Shown one piece after another: positions 1-8,494 of a stretch of 64,000 nucleotides of DNA. The notes beneath the pieces are model-generated. The model was not told where the DNA came from and did no database searches. It saw only the letters and a list, made by a program, of their open reading frames with translations. Position 1 is the stretch's first letter. Every line of letters starts with the position of its first letter. The DNA comes from an uncultured Prevotellaceae bacterium. Lineage in GTDB: Bacteria > Bacteroidota > Bacteroidia > Bacteroidales > Muribaculaceae. The position numbers were made by a program, and so were the translations under genes. The DNA is taken from positions 62,001-126,000 of the forward strand of contig ONRP01000001.1 of the NCBI GenBank assembly GCA_900320245.1. The letters are read 5' to 3'.

Positions 1-447
1 GTTGCAAGTCTCGACCGTGGGCTTTATCATCAATTCTCCCGCTGTACCGATTACGGCCTCGGCAGCCTCATCGACCGACACCTGTTGTCCTTCCCGGTAG
101 TACAGCCCGTTCATGTTCTTGATGACAGCAAGCGGCTGCTTGACGTCGGGAAACAACACGCTGTAGACGTTCTTGTCGAGATAGGCGTCCTTGAAATCAT
201 AGCGGTTGAGCGACGGAATGACGTAGAAATAGTACACATCCATGGGCAGGTAGCGGTCGCTGAAGATGCCGTTGAGCCGCGAATAGTAGTCGGCAAACAT
301 CATCGACACCTTGAATCCCCGCTCACCGTAGAATGGCGAGAGTTCCTTCTTGCGGGCCTTGTAGTCAAAGTCGGCAGGCATAACGTGCGACTTGAAGTAC
401 CAGTCACCCCAGTAATACTCCTTATTGGAATTGATATAGTCAGGCAT
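1..447 (-). CDS. sugar-transfer-associated ATP-grasp-like protein (5' part only)
   Basis: The first 149 codons of a minus-strand gene that runs off the left edge. The visible part begins MPDYINSNKEYY and ends in a K-P-T-V-E-T-C stretch. This resembles the central part of ATP-grasp proteins found in capsule loci (sugar-transfer associated ATP-grasp), which are thought to form amide or ester bonds between an acid and an amino or hydroxyl group using ATP. The ATP-binding lysines and metal-binding acids would lie beyond the window. It starts 24 bases after the ketoacyl synthase stop and is therefore probably the last visible gene of the acyl module. The ATG at 447 was chosen because an in-frame stop lies just upstream. 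The family call rests on a short stretch. Confidence 0.5.
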   Translation of the reverse strand, partial: MPDYINSNKEYYWGDWYFKSHVMPADFDYKARKKELSPFYGERGFKVSMMFADYYSRLNGIFSDRYLPMDVYYFYVIPSLNRYDFKDAYLDKNVYSVLFPDVKQPLAVIKNMNGLYYREGQQVSVDEAAEAVIGTAGELMIKPTVETCN

Positions 448-470
448 AATGTAATGCACTTGCTATCAAG

Positions 471-1532
471 TTAATAAGTCAGCACTTCAGTACACCTCAC
501 ATGACCAGCATGGAATTCCATGCTAGCCCATGCCAGCCCCACGCCAAAACCGCAAGCGATGCAATGCTGTTCGTCGCCTGCCAGTTTATCGGCACAACGC
601 GACACCATCGTCAAAGGTATTGACGCGCTGGTCACGTTGCCGTACTCTTCCAGACAATAGGGGGTCTTCTCGGGCGGCATCTTGACCGCTTTGCGTATCT
701 TCTCATCGATAAACCTGTTAGCCTGATGCAGCAACAACAAGTCGACCGTCTCAACATCGATGTTGAAGGTGGCAATCAATTCCTTGAGCGAACGCGGCGG
801 CTGCTTGATGGCAAAACCGAACACATCCATGCCGTTGACCACCATGTCGATGCCTCGCCTGTAGACGCCCGGAGCGACCTCTTTCTCCTGCAGGGCCTCG
901 GCGGTGACGGGATTGCGGGTACCGCCGTAGGGTGCCCAGACAGCCTCAAAGCCGCTGCCGTCAACACCGAACATGAAGTTCATGGGCCGCATGTAATCGG
1001 GGTCAAACTCCAGTGCAGTCGCTGTTGCAGCATCACCGAAAAGCGGTCGCACGGTGGTATCCAGCGGATTGCGGTTGAGGGTGTTGGTCTCGGCAGCCAC
1101 CAGAATGGCCCGTTTCAGGGTGCCATGTGACAACAGCGAACCGACGATGCTCATGCCATAGACCCATCCCGAACAACCGAACGGGAGGTCAAACACGCAA
1201 CAATCGTTGCGCAGTTTGAGCCTGTCCTGCAGGATGCAGGCGGTCTGCGGGGCGATATAATCCCTGCTGGTGCAGACATAGGCAAAGCAGTCGACATCCT
1301 CGGGTTTCCATCCCAAGTCGTCGAGCAGGCGCTCGACGGCCTTGACCGACAAGTCAGAAGCCGTGACGCCCGGATCAACCTTGTGATGGCGCTGGATGCC
1401 CGTCGATGTTATCACCTTGAGCGCCTCGTTCTGGTCCTTGTAGATAGGAAGGGAGAGATTGTCCTCCACAGTGGCCGGCACACAGGCACTCATGCCCGTG
1501 ATGCGCACATGTTCAATGGTTAATTGTGACAT
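471..1532 (-). CDS. 3-oxoacyl-ACP synthase III-like (KAS III)
   Basis: A 353-residue thiolase-fold condensing enzyme of FabH type and typical length. All three catalytic residues are visible: Cys120 in FGCSGW, His269 in LLLHQAN and Asn299 in EYGNVTSAS. Such enzymes condense an acyl-CoA or acyl-ACP starter with malonyl-ACP, or transfer acyl groups. The open frame extends upstream to 1607, but the ATG at 1532 (MSQLTIEHV) sits one base after the stop of the ligase gene and gives the normal FabH N-terminus, so that start is used. Its neighbours are an acyl-adenylating ligase and two acyl carrier proteins, so a dedicated role in making an acyl group for the polysaccharide is more likely than housekeeping fatty acid synthesis. 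That role is inferred. Confidence 0.85.
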   Translation of the reverse strand: MSQLTIEHVRITGMSACVPATVEDNLSLPIYKDQNEALKVITSTGIQRHHKVDPGVTASDLSVKAVERLLDDLGWKPEDVDCFAYVCTSRDYIAPQTACILQDRLKLRNDCCVFDLPFGCSGWVYGMSIVGSLLSHGTLKRAILVAAETNTLNRNPLDTTVRPLFGDAATATALEFDPDYMRPMNFMFGVDGSGFEAVWAPYGGTRNPVTAEALQEKEVAPGVYRRGIDMVVNGMDVFGFAIKQPPRSLKELIATFNIDVETVDLLLLHQANRFIDEKIRKAVKMPPEKTPYCLEEYGNVTSASIPLTMVSRCADKLAGDEQHCIACGFGVGLAWASMEFHAGHVRCTEVLTY

Positions 1533-1533
1533 A

Positions 1534-3000
1534 TTATTGTTTGAGTTTGAGTCGTTGAATCTTGCCCGAAGCGGTGCGCGGAATGTTGTCAACCCATTCC
1601 CATTCAACAGGTATTTCGTGGGCGGGCAACAGTTGTGTCAAGCCCGCCTTGATTTCTTCGATACATGGAGCGCCGGCAGTACGGCAGAGGAAAGCCTTGG
1701 GCACCTCGCCAAGCACTCCGTTGGGATCGGGGACGGCAATGCAAGCGCAGTCGGCGATGCCCAGCCGCTTGATGGCTTGCTCGATGGCCACAGGGCTGAC
1801 TTTCTCGCCCCCGACATTGATAAGTTCTTTTTTACGACCGGTGAGGAAAAAGTCCCCGTTCGCCGTGCGGTGTCCCCAGTCCCCGGTGCGGAACCAGTCG
1901 CCGAAAAAGGCTCCCTGGTTATCGTCAGGTAAAAGATATGAGCCGGTGACCATATTGCCTCGCACGCAGATTTCACCGTCTACGCCGTCGGGCACGGCAT
2001 TGCCTTCATCATCGAGCACTACCGCCTCTACCCTATCGCTTGCCGGACGCCCGACAGATTCCAGATGGTCGGCAGCAGCATGGAACTCGGTGAACAGCGC
2101 GCGCGAAGCCTCGGTCAGGCCGTAGTGCATGCACAGTCGCGTGTGCGGGAGCAGTTCCATCAGCAGCCGCTTGTCCTCGACAGGCATTGCGGCACTACCG
2201 ATTTCCACATACCGCAACTGCTCGGCAAAGCGGGCAATGCGTCTGCCGCTGAGCCGCTTGATGTACTGCCATGCCGCCGGAACCATACCGAAACCCGTAA
2301 CATGCTCTTGCTCAATCACATTAAAAAACGTCTTGAGGTTGGCGAAGTTGTTGACCAGCACTATGGTGGCTCCCGCCATGAGGACGCAACGCAAACGTCC
2401 CAGACCGAAGGAATGGCTCAGCGGCAGGGCCAGTGCCTCGATGTCGCCGGCATCTGTCCCGATAAAGCCGTTGGTATTGCGGGCCGAAGCGGCCACATTG
2501 GCATGAGAGAGGCATACGCCCTTGGGAACTCCGGTCGTCCCTGTGGTAAACATCACGTCGGCCACATCGCACGCAGTTGTTCCAGCGGGTACTGCGGCTT
2601 GCGTCTCGCCGGCCGACCAGTCAATCGCATCAAATGCTGCCGGGCGGCATCCGTCGACCGAAATGCCGTTGCCCAACACCAGGGCCGGATGTGTGACCGA
2701 AACGATGTAGTCGATTCTCTCTTGTGGCGAGGCGGAGTCCACCACCACATTAACCAATCCCAACAGATGGGCAGCCAGGTAGCAGTAGATGAATTCAACC
2801 TCCTTGTTGGCGGCAAGCATCACACGGTCGCCACGCTCGAGTCCACACGAACGCAGGAACAGTGCGGCACGCCCCACATTATCTGTCAGGCCCGCATAGG
2901 TCACACGATTATCACCGACAACAACGGCAGTCTTGTCGGGATTGTTTGCGGCATGTGCCGCGATGTCACACAGCAGAGGGCTGTGGGGAGCGTAAATCAT
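1534..3000 (-). CDS. AMP-dependent acyl ligase (ANL superfamily)
   Basis: A 488-residue ANL-superfamily ligase, which activates a carboxylic acid as acyl-AMP and passes it to CoA or to the phosphopantetheine of a carrier protein. Visible motifs in order: the P-loop FTTGTTGVPKG near residue 150, GLTEAS in the middle, FRTGDWG, the hinge region GRKKELINVGGEKVSP and the C-terminal lysine motif PRTASGKIQ. These are the standard A3, A5, A7, A8 and A10 core motifs and all look intact. Its ATG overlaps the stop of the preceding acyl carrier protein as ATGA, which implies translational coupling and suggests that this carrier is the acceptor. The substrate acid cannot be told from the sequence. Confidence 0.88.
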   Translation of the reverse strand: MIYAPHSPLLCDIAAHAANNPDKTAVVVGDNRVTYAGLTDNVGRAALFLRSCGLERGDRVMLAANKEVEFIYCYLAAHLLGLVNVVVDSASPQERIDYIVSVTHPALVLGNGISVDGCRPAAFDAIDWSAGETQAAVPAGTTACDVADVMFTTGTTGVPKGVCLSHANVAASARNTNGFIGTDAGDIEALALPLSHSFGLGRLRCVLMAGATIVLVNNFANLKTFFNVIEQEHVTGFGMVPAAWQYIKRLSGRRIARFAEQLRYVEIGSAAMPVEDKRLLMELLPHTRLCMHYGLTEASRALFTEFHAAADHLESVGRPASDRVEAVVLDDEGNAVPDGVDGEICVRGNMVTGSYLLPDDNQGAFFGDWFRTGDWGHRTANGDFFLTGRKKELINVGGEKVSPVAIEQAIKRLGIADCACIAVPDPNGVLGEVPKAFLCRTAGAPCIEEIKAGLTQLLPAHEIPVEWEWVDNIPRTASGKIQRLKLKQ

Positions 3001-3224
3001 TTAGTGAGTTTGTTCACCTCGTCGATAATTGACCTGACCGACGTCAAGTCAAACAAGTCTTCGAGAGGAAACTCGACCTCGAGTTCCTGCTCGATAGTGC
3101 TGAGCACCGCCAGGTTACCCACGGAATCCCATTGGGGGATGTCCCCCGAACAGAGCGTGTCGGTAATCACCCCCGGGTCCACATTCAGCACACGGGCAAT
3201 AATTTCCTTCACCTGGGTATCCAT
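2997..3224 (-). CDS. acyl carrier protein 2
   Basis: A 75-residue acidic four-helix acyl carrier protein. The attachment serine for 4'-phosphopantetheine is in WDSVGNL, the family's DSL-type motif with V in place of L. Length and charge fit a free-standing carrier. It is 12 bases downstream of a second carrier gene and overlaps the ligase start by four bases. It probably carries the acyl group activated by the ligase or built by the KAS III enzyme. Confidence 0.88.
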   Translation of the reverse strand: MDTQVKEIIARVLNVDPGVITDTLCSGDIPQWDSVGNLAVLSTIEQELEVEFPLEDLFDLTSVRSIIDEVNKLTK

Positions 3225-3236
3225 ATGGGAAACTGA

Positions 3237-3470
3237 TTATTTCTTATAATTGCATACAATGTCAAACAACTCCTGGATTGTCTCGGAGTTGATGATGTCA
3301 TTACCCTTGAGAATCACGTCATACTCATCGTCTACCATGGCAATAATCGACAGAGCCGTCAGCGACGACCACTCATCCAGTTGCTTGAATTTGGTATCGG
3401 GCGTAATCAGCGCCTCGTCGGTATCATCAAACTGTGCTGCAAAATTTCCTATAAATTCCTGTATGTTCAT
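3237..3470 (-). CDS. acyl carrier protein 1
   Basis: A 77-residue acidic protein with the acyl carrier fold. The putative phosphopantetheine serine is in EWSSLTAL, where the usual D before the serine is replaced by S, so modification is likely but less certain than in its neighbour. It is the first gene after the strong promoter at 3529-3560 and starts about 50 bases below the expected transcription start. Two different carriers side by side suggest that one is loaded by the ligase and the other supplies an extender or receives the product; this is inference. Confidence 0.82.
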   Translation of the reverse strand: MNIQEFIGNFAAQFDDTDEALITPDTKFKQLDEWSSLTALSIIAMVDDEYDVILKGNDIINSETIQELFDIVCNYKK

Positions 3471-3528
3471 ATTTCAACGGGGTTTTACCTGGTAAGGCAA
3501 ATCAAATCATTCTTGTCGAAACTGGCGG

Positions 3529-3560
3529 CAAAAATACATACATTTCTGAAAAACTACAAA
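3529..3560 (-). promoter_or_regulatory. internal promoter of the acyl module
   Basis: On the minus strand a T-rich TTTTTTG box ending at 3557 is followed after 20 bases by TATTTTTG at 3536-3529. This matches the Bacteroidetes promoter (TTTG, 19-20 bases, TAnnTTTG) in both boxes. It lies in the 105-base gap between the SDR stop and the first acyl carrier gene, so the acyl module can be expressed apart from the long polysaccharide operon. Confidence 0.75.
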
Positions 3561-3575
3561 AAAGTTGTCAAAAAA

Positions 3576-4364
3576 CTAAACCGAGAAGCCGCCATCGATG
3601 ACCAAATCATGTCCTGTGAGCCAACTGGAGGCGTCACTCAGCAGGTAAATGGCCCCGTGAGCGATGTCGACCGGACGGCCGTATCGTCCCAGCGGATAGC
3701 GCTTAGCATCCTCGGCCAACTGCTCCTCGGTGATGGTGCCGCGATGGATGAGCGGGGTGTCGACCATACCCGGGCAGATGCTGTTGACGCGGACGCGCCG
3801 TGAGGCGAACTCACGGGCAGCATACTTCATTACCGAGTTGAGGGCAGCCTTGGAGGCACCATAGACTCCGTTGCCCGGCATGAAACTGTGGGTGCCGCCT
3901 ATCGAGGCCACCAGCACCACCGAAGCGCCCTTGTTGAGCACTTTTTTCTTGTAAATCAGCCGGAGCAATTCCACTGGAGCGAAGAAATTGACACCGAACA
4001 TATCATCAAACTTCTCACGTGTCCCGAACTGGAGCGGCAACGTCGTCGAGTTGCCGGCACTCAAGACCGCACCATCAAGGGGCGGCAGTGCGGCAATCAG
4101 CGCGTCGAGTTGTTCGGGCACGGTCAAGTCGGCTGCGACACAGCCCTTGAAAGCCTCGGGCGGAAGTTGCTCAATGACCTCCTGTAGGCGCTCCTGATTG
4201 CGTCCTGTGATGACTACAGCGGCCCCCATGCGAGCACACTGGATGGCCACCTCGCGGCCAATGCCCGACGAGGCACCGGTCACCAGGATGGTCTTGCCCT
4301 CGAGCGAGAAAGGATTATAATTGTTCATGTTGTTGTCCATATCCGAGACTTGATTATCATTCAT
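3576..4364 (-). CDS. short-chain dehydrogenase/reductase (3-oxoacyl-ACP reductase-like)
   Basis: A 262-residue classical SDR. The NAD(P) site is TGASSGIG near residue 30, an LSAGN stretch stands at the usual NAG position, and the active site is YGASK. The C-terminal PLGRYGRP...DASSWLTGHDLVIDGG is typical of FabG-like enzymes. The start used is the ATG at 4364 (MNDNQVS), which overlaps the stop of the upstream acetyltransferase by eight bases; an ATG at 4340 is a second option. It lies just before the acyl carrier genes, so it could reduce a 3-ketoacyl-ACP to a 3-hydroxyacyl donor, or equally a keto-sugar. Substrate unknown. Confidence 0.82.
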   Translation of the reverse strand: MNDNQVSDMDNNMNNYNPFSLEGKTILVTGASSGIGREVAIQCARMGAAVVITGRNQERLQEVIEQLPPEAFKGCVAADLTVPEQLDALIAALPPLDGAVLSAGNSTTLPLQFGTREKFDDMFGVNFFAPVELLRLIYKKKVLNKGASVVLVASIGGTHSFMPGNGVYGASKAALNSVMKYAAREFASRRVRVNSICPGMVDTPLIHRGTITEEQLAEDAKRYPLGRYGRPVDIAHGAIYLLSDASSWLTGHDLVIDGGFSV

Positions 4365-5610
4365 AATTAAACTTCTTGGCGGGAACGCCGATATAGGTAG
4401 CATTGTCCTTAGGCTTGGTCATCAGCACACTGCCGGCACCCAGGGTGATGTTGTTGCCAACGCTGATCTTCTGCAGCACCACGCTGTCAACACCCATCAG
4501 GTTGCAGTCGCCCACAATCACCTCACCCGAGAGTCTCACGCCCGGCATGAACACATTGTGGCTGCCTACCGTCACGTCATGGCCAAGGGCATTGGAACCG
4601 TTCAGCACGTTGAAGTCACCGATCACGATATCGCAGGTGACACTGCAATTGTCCTGGATGATGTTTCCCTTGCCGATCTTGAACGTCTTGGGGTCCAGAA
4701 CCCTGAACGACGGCGCAATCAGGTTGGGATAAGTGATGAGGGGATTAGTGATGCGTCCCACCAGCGAGATGCGTATCTGAGGAGTACCGATGGCGATTGC
4801 GAGGGCCAAGGGCTCCTGGATGGCATTCAACTCGTCCATGCCGCCCAAGATGCTTCCGTAATGCGATACCTGGGTGCCGATGGGCAGGCCGTCATCATAG
4901 AAGCCGACAAAGTCCCACAGTTCCGTGCCCGCCTTGTTGATGCGCTCGATGCCGCCGGCGACTTCACGCCCCAGGCCTCCCGCGCCATAGATGGCGATGC
5001 GGCCCATCTTCTTGGGCTGGCAATGCTTACCGTCATTCCTCACCCGACAAGGATTACCATAGGCTATGGCCCCATCGGGGATGTCGCTGACAACCACACT
5101 GCCCGCACCGATGGTGCACCACTTGCCAATCTTGACACCAGGGATAACGACTGCCGCAGCCCCAATCCAGGCACCCTCGCCGACATGGACATTGCCGCAC
5201 AAGGTAGCCTTGGGTGAGACGTGGACATAATCCTCGATGACGCACTCGTGGTCGACCGATGCACCGGTGTTGATGATGCAATGCCGGCCTATTGAGGTGC
5301 CACTCTGGACTATAGCGCCCTGCATGACAACCGAACCGTCCCCAAGGCGTGCGCTTGGCGAGACGACCGCACTGGGGTGAATGGCCGTGAAGAACTCGCA
5401 GTTGAGTTTCTCGGCAATCTGTTTTCGGGTCACATTGTTACCAATGCTGATAATGATGGGGGATTCCCCCTGCCAGTGATGCCGCACAGGAATCGACATC
5501 AACTCCTTAATCGAGACGTCATCATCAAACATCGCATCGACTTTAAGTCCCGATGCGCTCAACATGTCGACGATGACCCTGGCGTGTCCGCTTGCTCCGT
5601 AAAGATACAT
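4357..5610 (-). CDS. tandem PglD/NeuD-like sugar acetyltransferase (two fused modules)
   Basis: A 417-residue protein made of two complete modules of the NeuD/PglD kind, each with a small Rossmann-like N-terminal domain and a left-handed beta-helix of hexapeptide repeats. Module 1 (about 1-200) starts MYLYGASGHARV and carries the catalytic His121-Glu122 in ASVDHE. Module 2 (202-417) starts MGRIAIYGAGGLGREV and has His344 in ALGHD. Such enzymes acetylate the 4-amino group of UDP-sugars such as the bacillosamine precursor, or sialic acids. The usual length is about 200-215 residues, so this is a head-to-tail fusion of two different paralogues. It sits seven bases from a PglC-like initiating transferase, the usual context. 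Confidence 0.85.
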   Translation of the reverse strand: MYLYGASGHARVIVDMLSASGLKVDAMFDDDVSIKELMSIPVRHHWQGESPIIISIGNNVTRKQIAEKLNCEFFTAIHPSAVVSPSARLGDGSVVMQGAIVQSGTSIGRHCIINTGASVDHECVIEDYVHVSPKATLCGNVHVGEGAWIGAAAVVIPGVKIGKWCTIGAGSVVVSDIPDGAIAYGNPCRVRNDGKHCQPKKMGRIAIYGAGGLGREVAGGIERINKAGTELWDFVGFYDDGLPIGTQVSHYGSILGGMDELNAIQEPLALAIAIGTPQIRISLVGRITNPLITYPNLIAPSFRVLDPKTFKIGKGNIIQDNCSVTCDIVIGDFNVLNGSNALGHDVTVGSHNVFMPGVRLSGEVIVGDCNLMGVDSVVLQKISVGNNITLGAGSVLMTKPKDNATYIGVPAKKFNYE

Positions 5611-5616
5611 GGGTTA

Positions 5617-6231
5617 TCAATTATTACCGTTAAATGCTTCCATTGTTACATGACCGTCATGGGAAATGCCATCCCTGACAATCACCTTCTTAATCGTGAT
5701 AAAAATCACCGACAGGTCGGTCTTCAGACTGCAGTGATCGACATACCACACGTCATATCTGAATTTCTCGCTCCACGACAGGGAGTTGCGTCCATGGCAC
5801 TGCGCCCAGCCAGTGATGCCGGGGCGCACCTCGTGGCGGCGGGCCTGCTCGGGAGAGTAGAGCGGCAAGTACTCGACCAGCAACGGACGTGGCCCGATGA
5901 GTGCCATATCACCCTTCAACACATTGAAGAGTTGCGGCAGTTCGTCGATGCTCAGCGAACGCACCAGGCGGCCGATGCGAGTCAAGCGCTGGTCATCAGG
6001 CAGCAGTTCGCCATCCTCACCGCGCTCGTCGGTCATGGTCTTGTACTTGATAATCTTGAAAATCTTGCCATTGCGGCCAGGACGTTCCTGCAAGAAGAAG
6101 GCTCCAGCGCCCTTGTTGGCAAAATGCAGCCATATGGTCACCACAAGAAACAGCGGTGATAAACATATAATCGCAACGAGTGAGAGGATGAACCCCAAGC
6201 CACGTTTGATACAGTCACGATATATCTTCAT
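5617..6231 (-). CDS. initiating phosphoglycosyltransferase, PglC-like
   Basis: A 204-residue monotopic bacterial sugar transferase. One hydrophobic re-entrant helix lies at about residues 12-33, followed by KYKTM, the catalytic-type DELPQL acidic motif, GPRP and RPGITGWAQ. The family moves a sugar-1-phosphate from a UDP-sugar onto undecaprenyl phosphate at the inner face of the membrane, the first step of capsule, O-antigen or glycoprotein glycan assembly. The short length without N-terminal transmembrane bundle fits PglC rather than WbaP. Together with the PglD-like and GT4 neighbours it suggests a di-N-acetylbacillosamine-type first sugar, which is inference. Confidence 0.9.
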   Translation of the reverse strand: MKIYRDCIKRGLGFILSLVAIICLSPLFLVVTIWLHFANKGAGAFFLQERPGRNGKIFKIIKYKTMTDERGEDGELLPDDQRLTRIGRLVRSLSIDELPQLFNVLKGDMALIGPRPLLVEYLPLYSPEQARRHEVRPGITGWAQCHGRNSLSWSEKFRYDVWYVDHCSLKTDLSVIFITIKKVIVRDGISHDGHVTMEAFNGNN

Positions 6232-6237
6232 AACTAT

Positions 6238-7356
6238 TCAGTTGGTAATTTCATGATAGAAGTCATAGAGGCACTTCCTGACATAGCCCTGCTCAAACCT
6301 CGAAGCGATGAGCGACCGGGCTTGTGCCGCCATCTCGGCCATCTGGGCTGGATTCTCGACAAAGCGCTTCATTGCCTGATAAAGCGCCTCCACGTCACGC
6401 GGCGGCACAATCACGCCATTCTGCCCCTCGATGATGATTTCGCGTGAGCCGTTGATATCGGTCACGATGCTCGGCAGGCCCATGGCACCCGCCTCGATCA
6501 CGACATTGGGGAATCCCTCACGGTAACTGGGGAAGACGAGCGCGTCGGCATCGATATAGAACTGCCTGACATCGCTCTGGCCGCCGACGGCGATGATGCC
6601 CTCGCCGCGGTCGATGCGTTCCAGTGTCTCGGGGGTAATCGGGTCGAGGTCATCTTCGCGCTTACCCACCAGCACAAGTTTCACATCGCCATGCTCGCGA
6701 TGCAGGCGGTCAAATGCCGCTACCAGTTCGTTGATGCCCTTGTCACGCACAATGCGCCCCACGAACACGAAAGTAAAACCATCGTGGCCATGCGCTTCGA
6801 ACAGCGCCGGATCATAATGCGTCATGTCAATACCGCGCACGTTGCCATAGCCCAGCACCTTGATGGGTTTGCGGGTGATGTGGTGCGAGAGCAGGTCGCC
6901 CTTCACACCTTCGCCCTCGGGAATGACGTGTGTCGCGCAGGCGCATGTCAGCCAATCGGTGCCCATAAGGATGCGGCGCTTGAGGCCTGTCGATGTGGGC
7001 CATACCAGTCCGGTGAAGGTATGCACCCGCCTCGGCACGCGGGCCAGCCAACCGGCGAGCATGCTGATGAGGCCGGCCTTGGGGGTCATCGCATGGATCA
7101 GGTCAGGCTTTTCGCGGCGCAGGACTTTCCACATCTTGAACAGAGAGCGCAGGTCCTTCATCAGCGAGATGTGGCGCTCCATGGGAACGGCTATGACGCG
7201 CACCCCCTCACGCTCAGCCACCATTTCCAACGCTTCGCCTGGCGATGAGATGGCCACCACCTCATACTCCTGGGACAATTCCTTGAGCAGGCCGTTGCAG
7301 AAGGCCGTCAGCGATTGCGGTACTGTTGTACTGCGTATGATTTTTTTCTTTTTCAT
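6238..7356 (-). CDS. glycosyltransferase family 4, PglA-like
   Basis: A 372-residue GT-B glycosyltransferase. The N-terminal half contains HAMTPKAGL and HTFTGLVWP, typical of the GT4 enzymes that act second, after PglC. The C-terminal half has the nucleotide-sugar site FVGRIVRDKGINELV and a PSYREGFPNVVIEAGAMG stretch with the conserved glutamates. The start codon at 7356 gives a lysine-rich MKKKKIIRS start. Being six bases upstream of the PglC-like gene, it probably adds the second sugar to the lipid-linked primer. Donor and linkage cannot be read from the sequence. Confidence 0.85.
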   Translation of the reverse strand: MKKKKIIRSTTVPQSLTAFCNGLLKELSQEYEVVAISSPGEALEMVAEREGVRVIAVPMERHISLMKDLRSLFKMWKVLRREKPDLIHAMTPKAGLISMLAGWLARVPRRVHTFTGLVWPTSTGLKRRILMGTDWLTCACATHVIPEGEGVKGDLLSHHITRKPIKVLGYGNVRGIDMTHYDPALFEAHGHDGFTFVFVGRIVRDKGINELVAAFDRLHREHGDVKLVLVGKREDDLDPITPETLERIDRGEGIIAVGGQSDVRQFYIDADALVFPSYREGFPNVVIEAGAMGLPSIVTDINGSREIIIEGQNGVIVPPRDVEALYQAMKRFVENPAQMAEMAAQARSLIASRFEQGYVRKCLYDFYHEITN

Positions 7357-7371
7357 TACAAGTGAGTGTTT

Positions 7372-8463
7372 TTACCATTTCCCCATCAGTTTGAGGATGC
7401 GCCTCCTGAGCCTAAACTTCCACGAGCGGCGGTTGGCCTGCAGCATATCGTTGGCGTGCCAGTACATGCCCTCGTAGTCGTGGTCAGCAATCAGTTGCAC
7501 CTCTTTGCGCTGAATGTTGTTCTGTGAATAATACTCCAGCAGCCTTGGCACCAGTCGGCGTTGGTCCAGTTCTTTCCTGAAGAAGTCCATCACGCCCTGT
7601 TTGTCGGCTTGGTTATAGGCAATCAACTGACGGCCAAAACGATACAGACAGGCCACATACTCGGCATACAACGACTGATAGCCCTGTTCATATCCGAATT
7701 GATCGAGAAGGTCAAGTCGCTTGTCGGCAAAGACGAACAGTTGCGGGAAATTCCGGTTGAACCGTGTGGTTGAGCCACTATAGCGATAGTTATAGACCGT
7801 CTTGTCGGTCCTGTACATGGATTGCAGATAAGGAAACAGTTTCAAGTTGAAGAACTGGTCCTCGCCCATCATGTTCACCTCCTTGTCAAACAAGTCGGTT
7901 TCGGCCATAGCCTTTTCTATCACACGCTTGCGATAGAGGCGGGCGCACATCGATACCTGGAAGATGTTATTGCGGAAAAATCCCAGATAGTAGTTGTCGA
8001 ACAGTTCGGGCTGCCGCACCACCTGATGATAAGGGAACGAGTACACCTTGTCAACGCGGTGTTTGGTCACCAGTCCCAGGCGCTTGTCGGTAGAGCCGAT
8101 GACAAGATCGGCTCCGTGTTGCAGCATGAGGGTGACGAGGGACTCTATCGCCGTCAAGGGCAACCAGTCGTCGCTGTCGACAAAAGCCACGATCTCGCCC
8201 TTGGCCTGCAGCAAGCCATCGCGGCGCGCCAACGACACGCCCCCGTTGGGCTTGTCGATTACACGGACGCGTCCATCGCGTTCGGCCCACTGGTTGGCCT
8301 TTGTGAGGCTGCTGTCGGTAGAGCCGTCATTGACGACAATCACCTCGAGATTGCTATAGGTCTGGCTGCAGATGGAACGCAAGCACTTGTCCAGGTAATG
8401 CTCCTGGTTGTAGAGAGGCACCACCACGCTGACCATCGGGTTGTCCTGTAATTTTTCCATCAT
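7372..8463 (-). CDS. glycosyltransferase family 2
   Basis: A 363-residue GT-A enzyme starting with VSVVVPLYN and holding VVNDGSTDSS and the metal-binding VDSDD, the core of family 2. The C-terminal 130 residues are basic and probably associate with the membrane. The frame is open up to 8526, which would overlap the upstream gene by 32 bases, so the ATG at 8463 close to the first beta strand is preferred. It is one of at least ten glycosyltransferases in this operon. Confidence 0.85.
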   Translation of the reverse strand: MMEKLQDNPMVSVVVPLYNQEHYLDKCLRSICSQTYSNLEVIVVNDGSTDSSLTKANQWAERDGRVRVIDKPNGGVSLARRDGLLQAKGEIVAFVDSDDWLPLTAIESLVTLMLQHGADLVIGSTDKRLGLVTKHRVDKVYSFPYHQVVRQPELFDNYYLGFFRNNIFQVSMCARLYRKRVIEKAMAETDLFDKEVNMMGEDQFFNLKLFPYLQSMYRTDKTVYNYRYSGSTTRFNRNFPQLFVFADKRLDLLDQFGYEQGYQSLYAEYVACLYRFGRQLIAYNQADKQGVMDFFRKELDQRRLVPRLLEYYSQNNIQRKEVQLIADHDYEGMYWHANDMLQANRRSWKFRLRRRILKLMGKW

Positions 8464-8494
8464 CTGCCTGTTGACGTGAAAGTCTTCTCTACCA

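Noticed and set aside
2065..3249. A long plus-strand open frame (394 codons) opposite the ANL ligase
   Set aside because: It mirrors the ligase and carrier genes, has no family motif and no promoter, and crosses three real genes.
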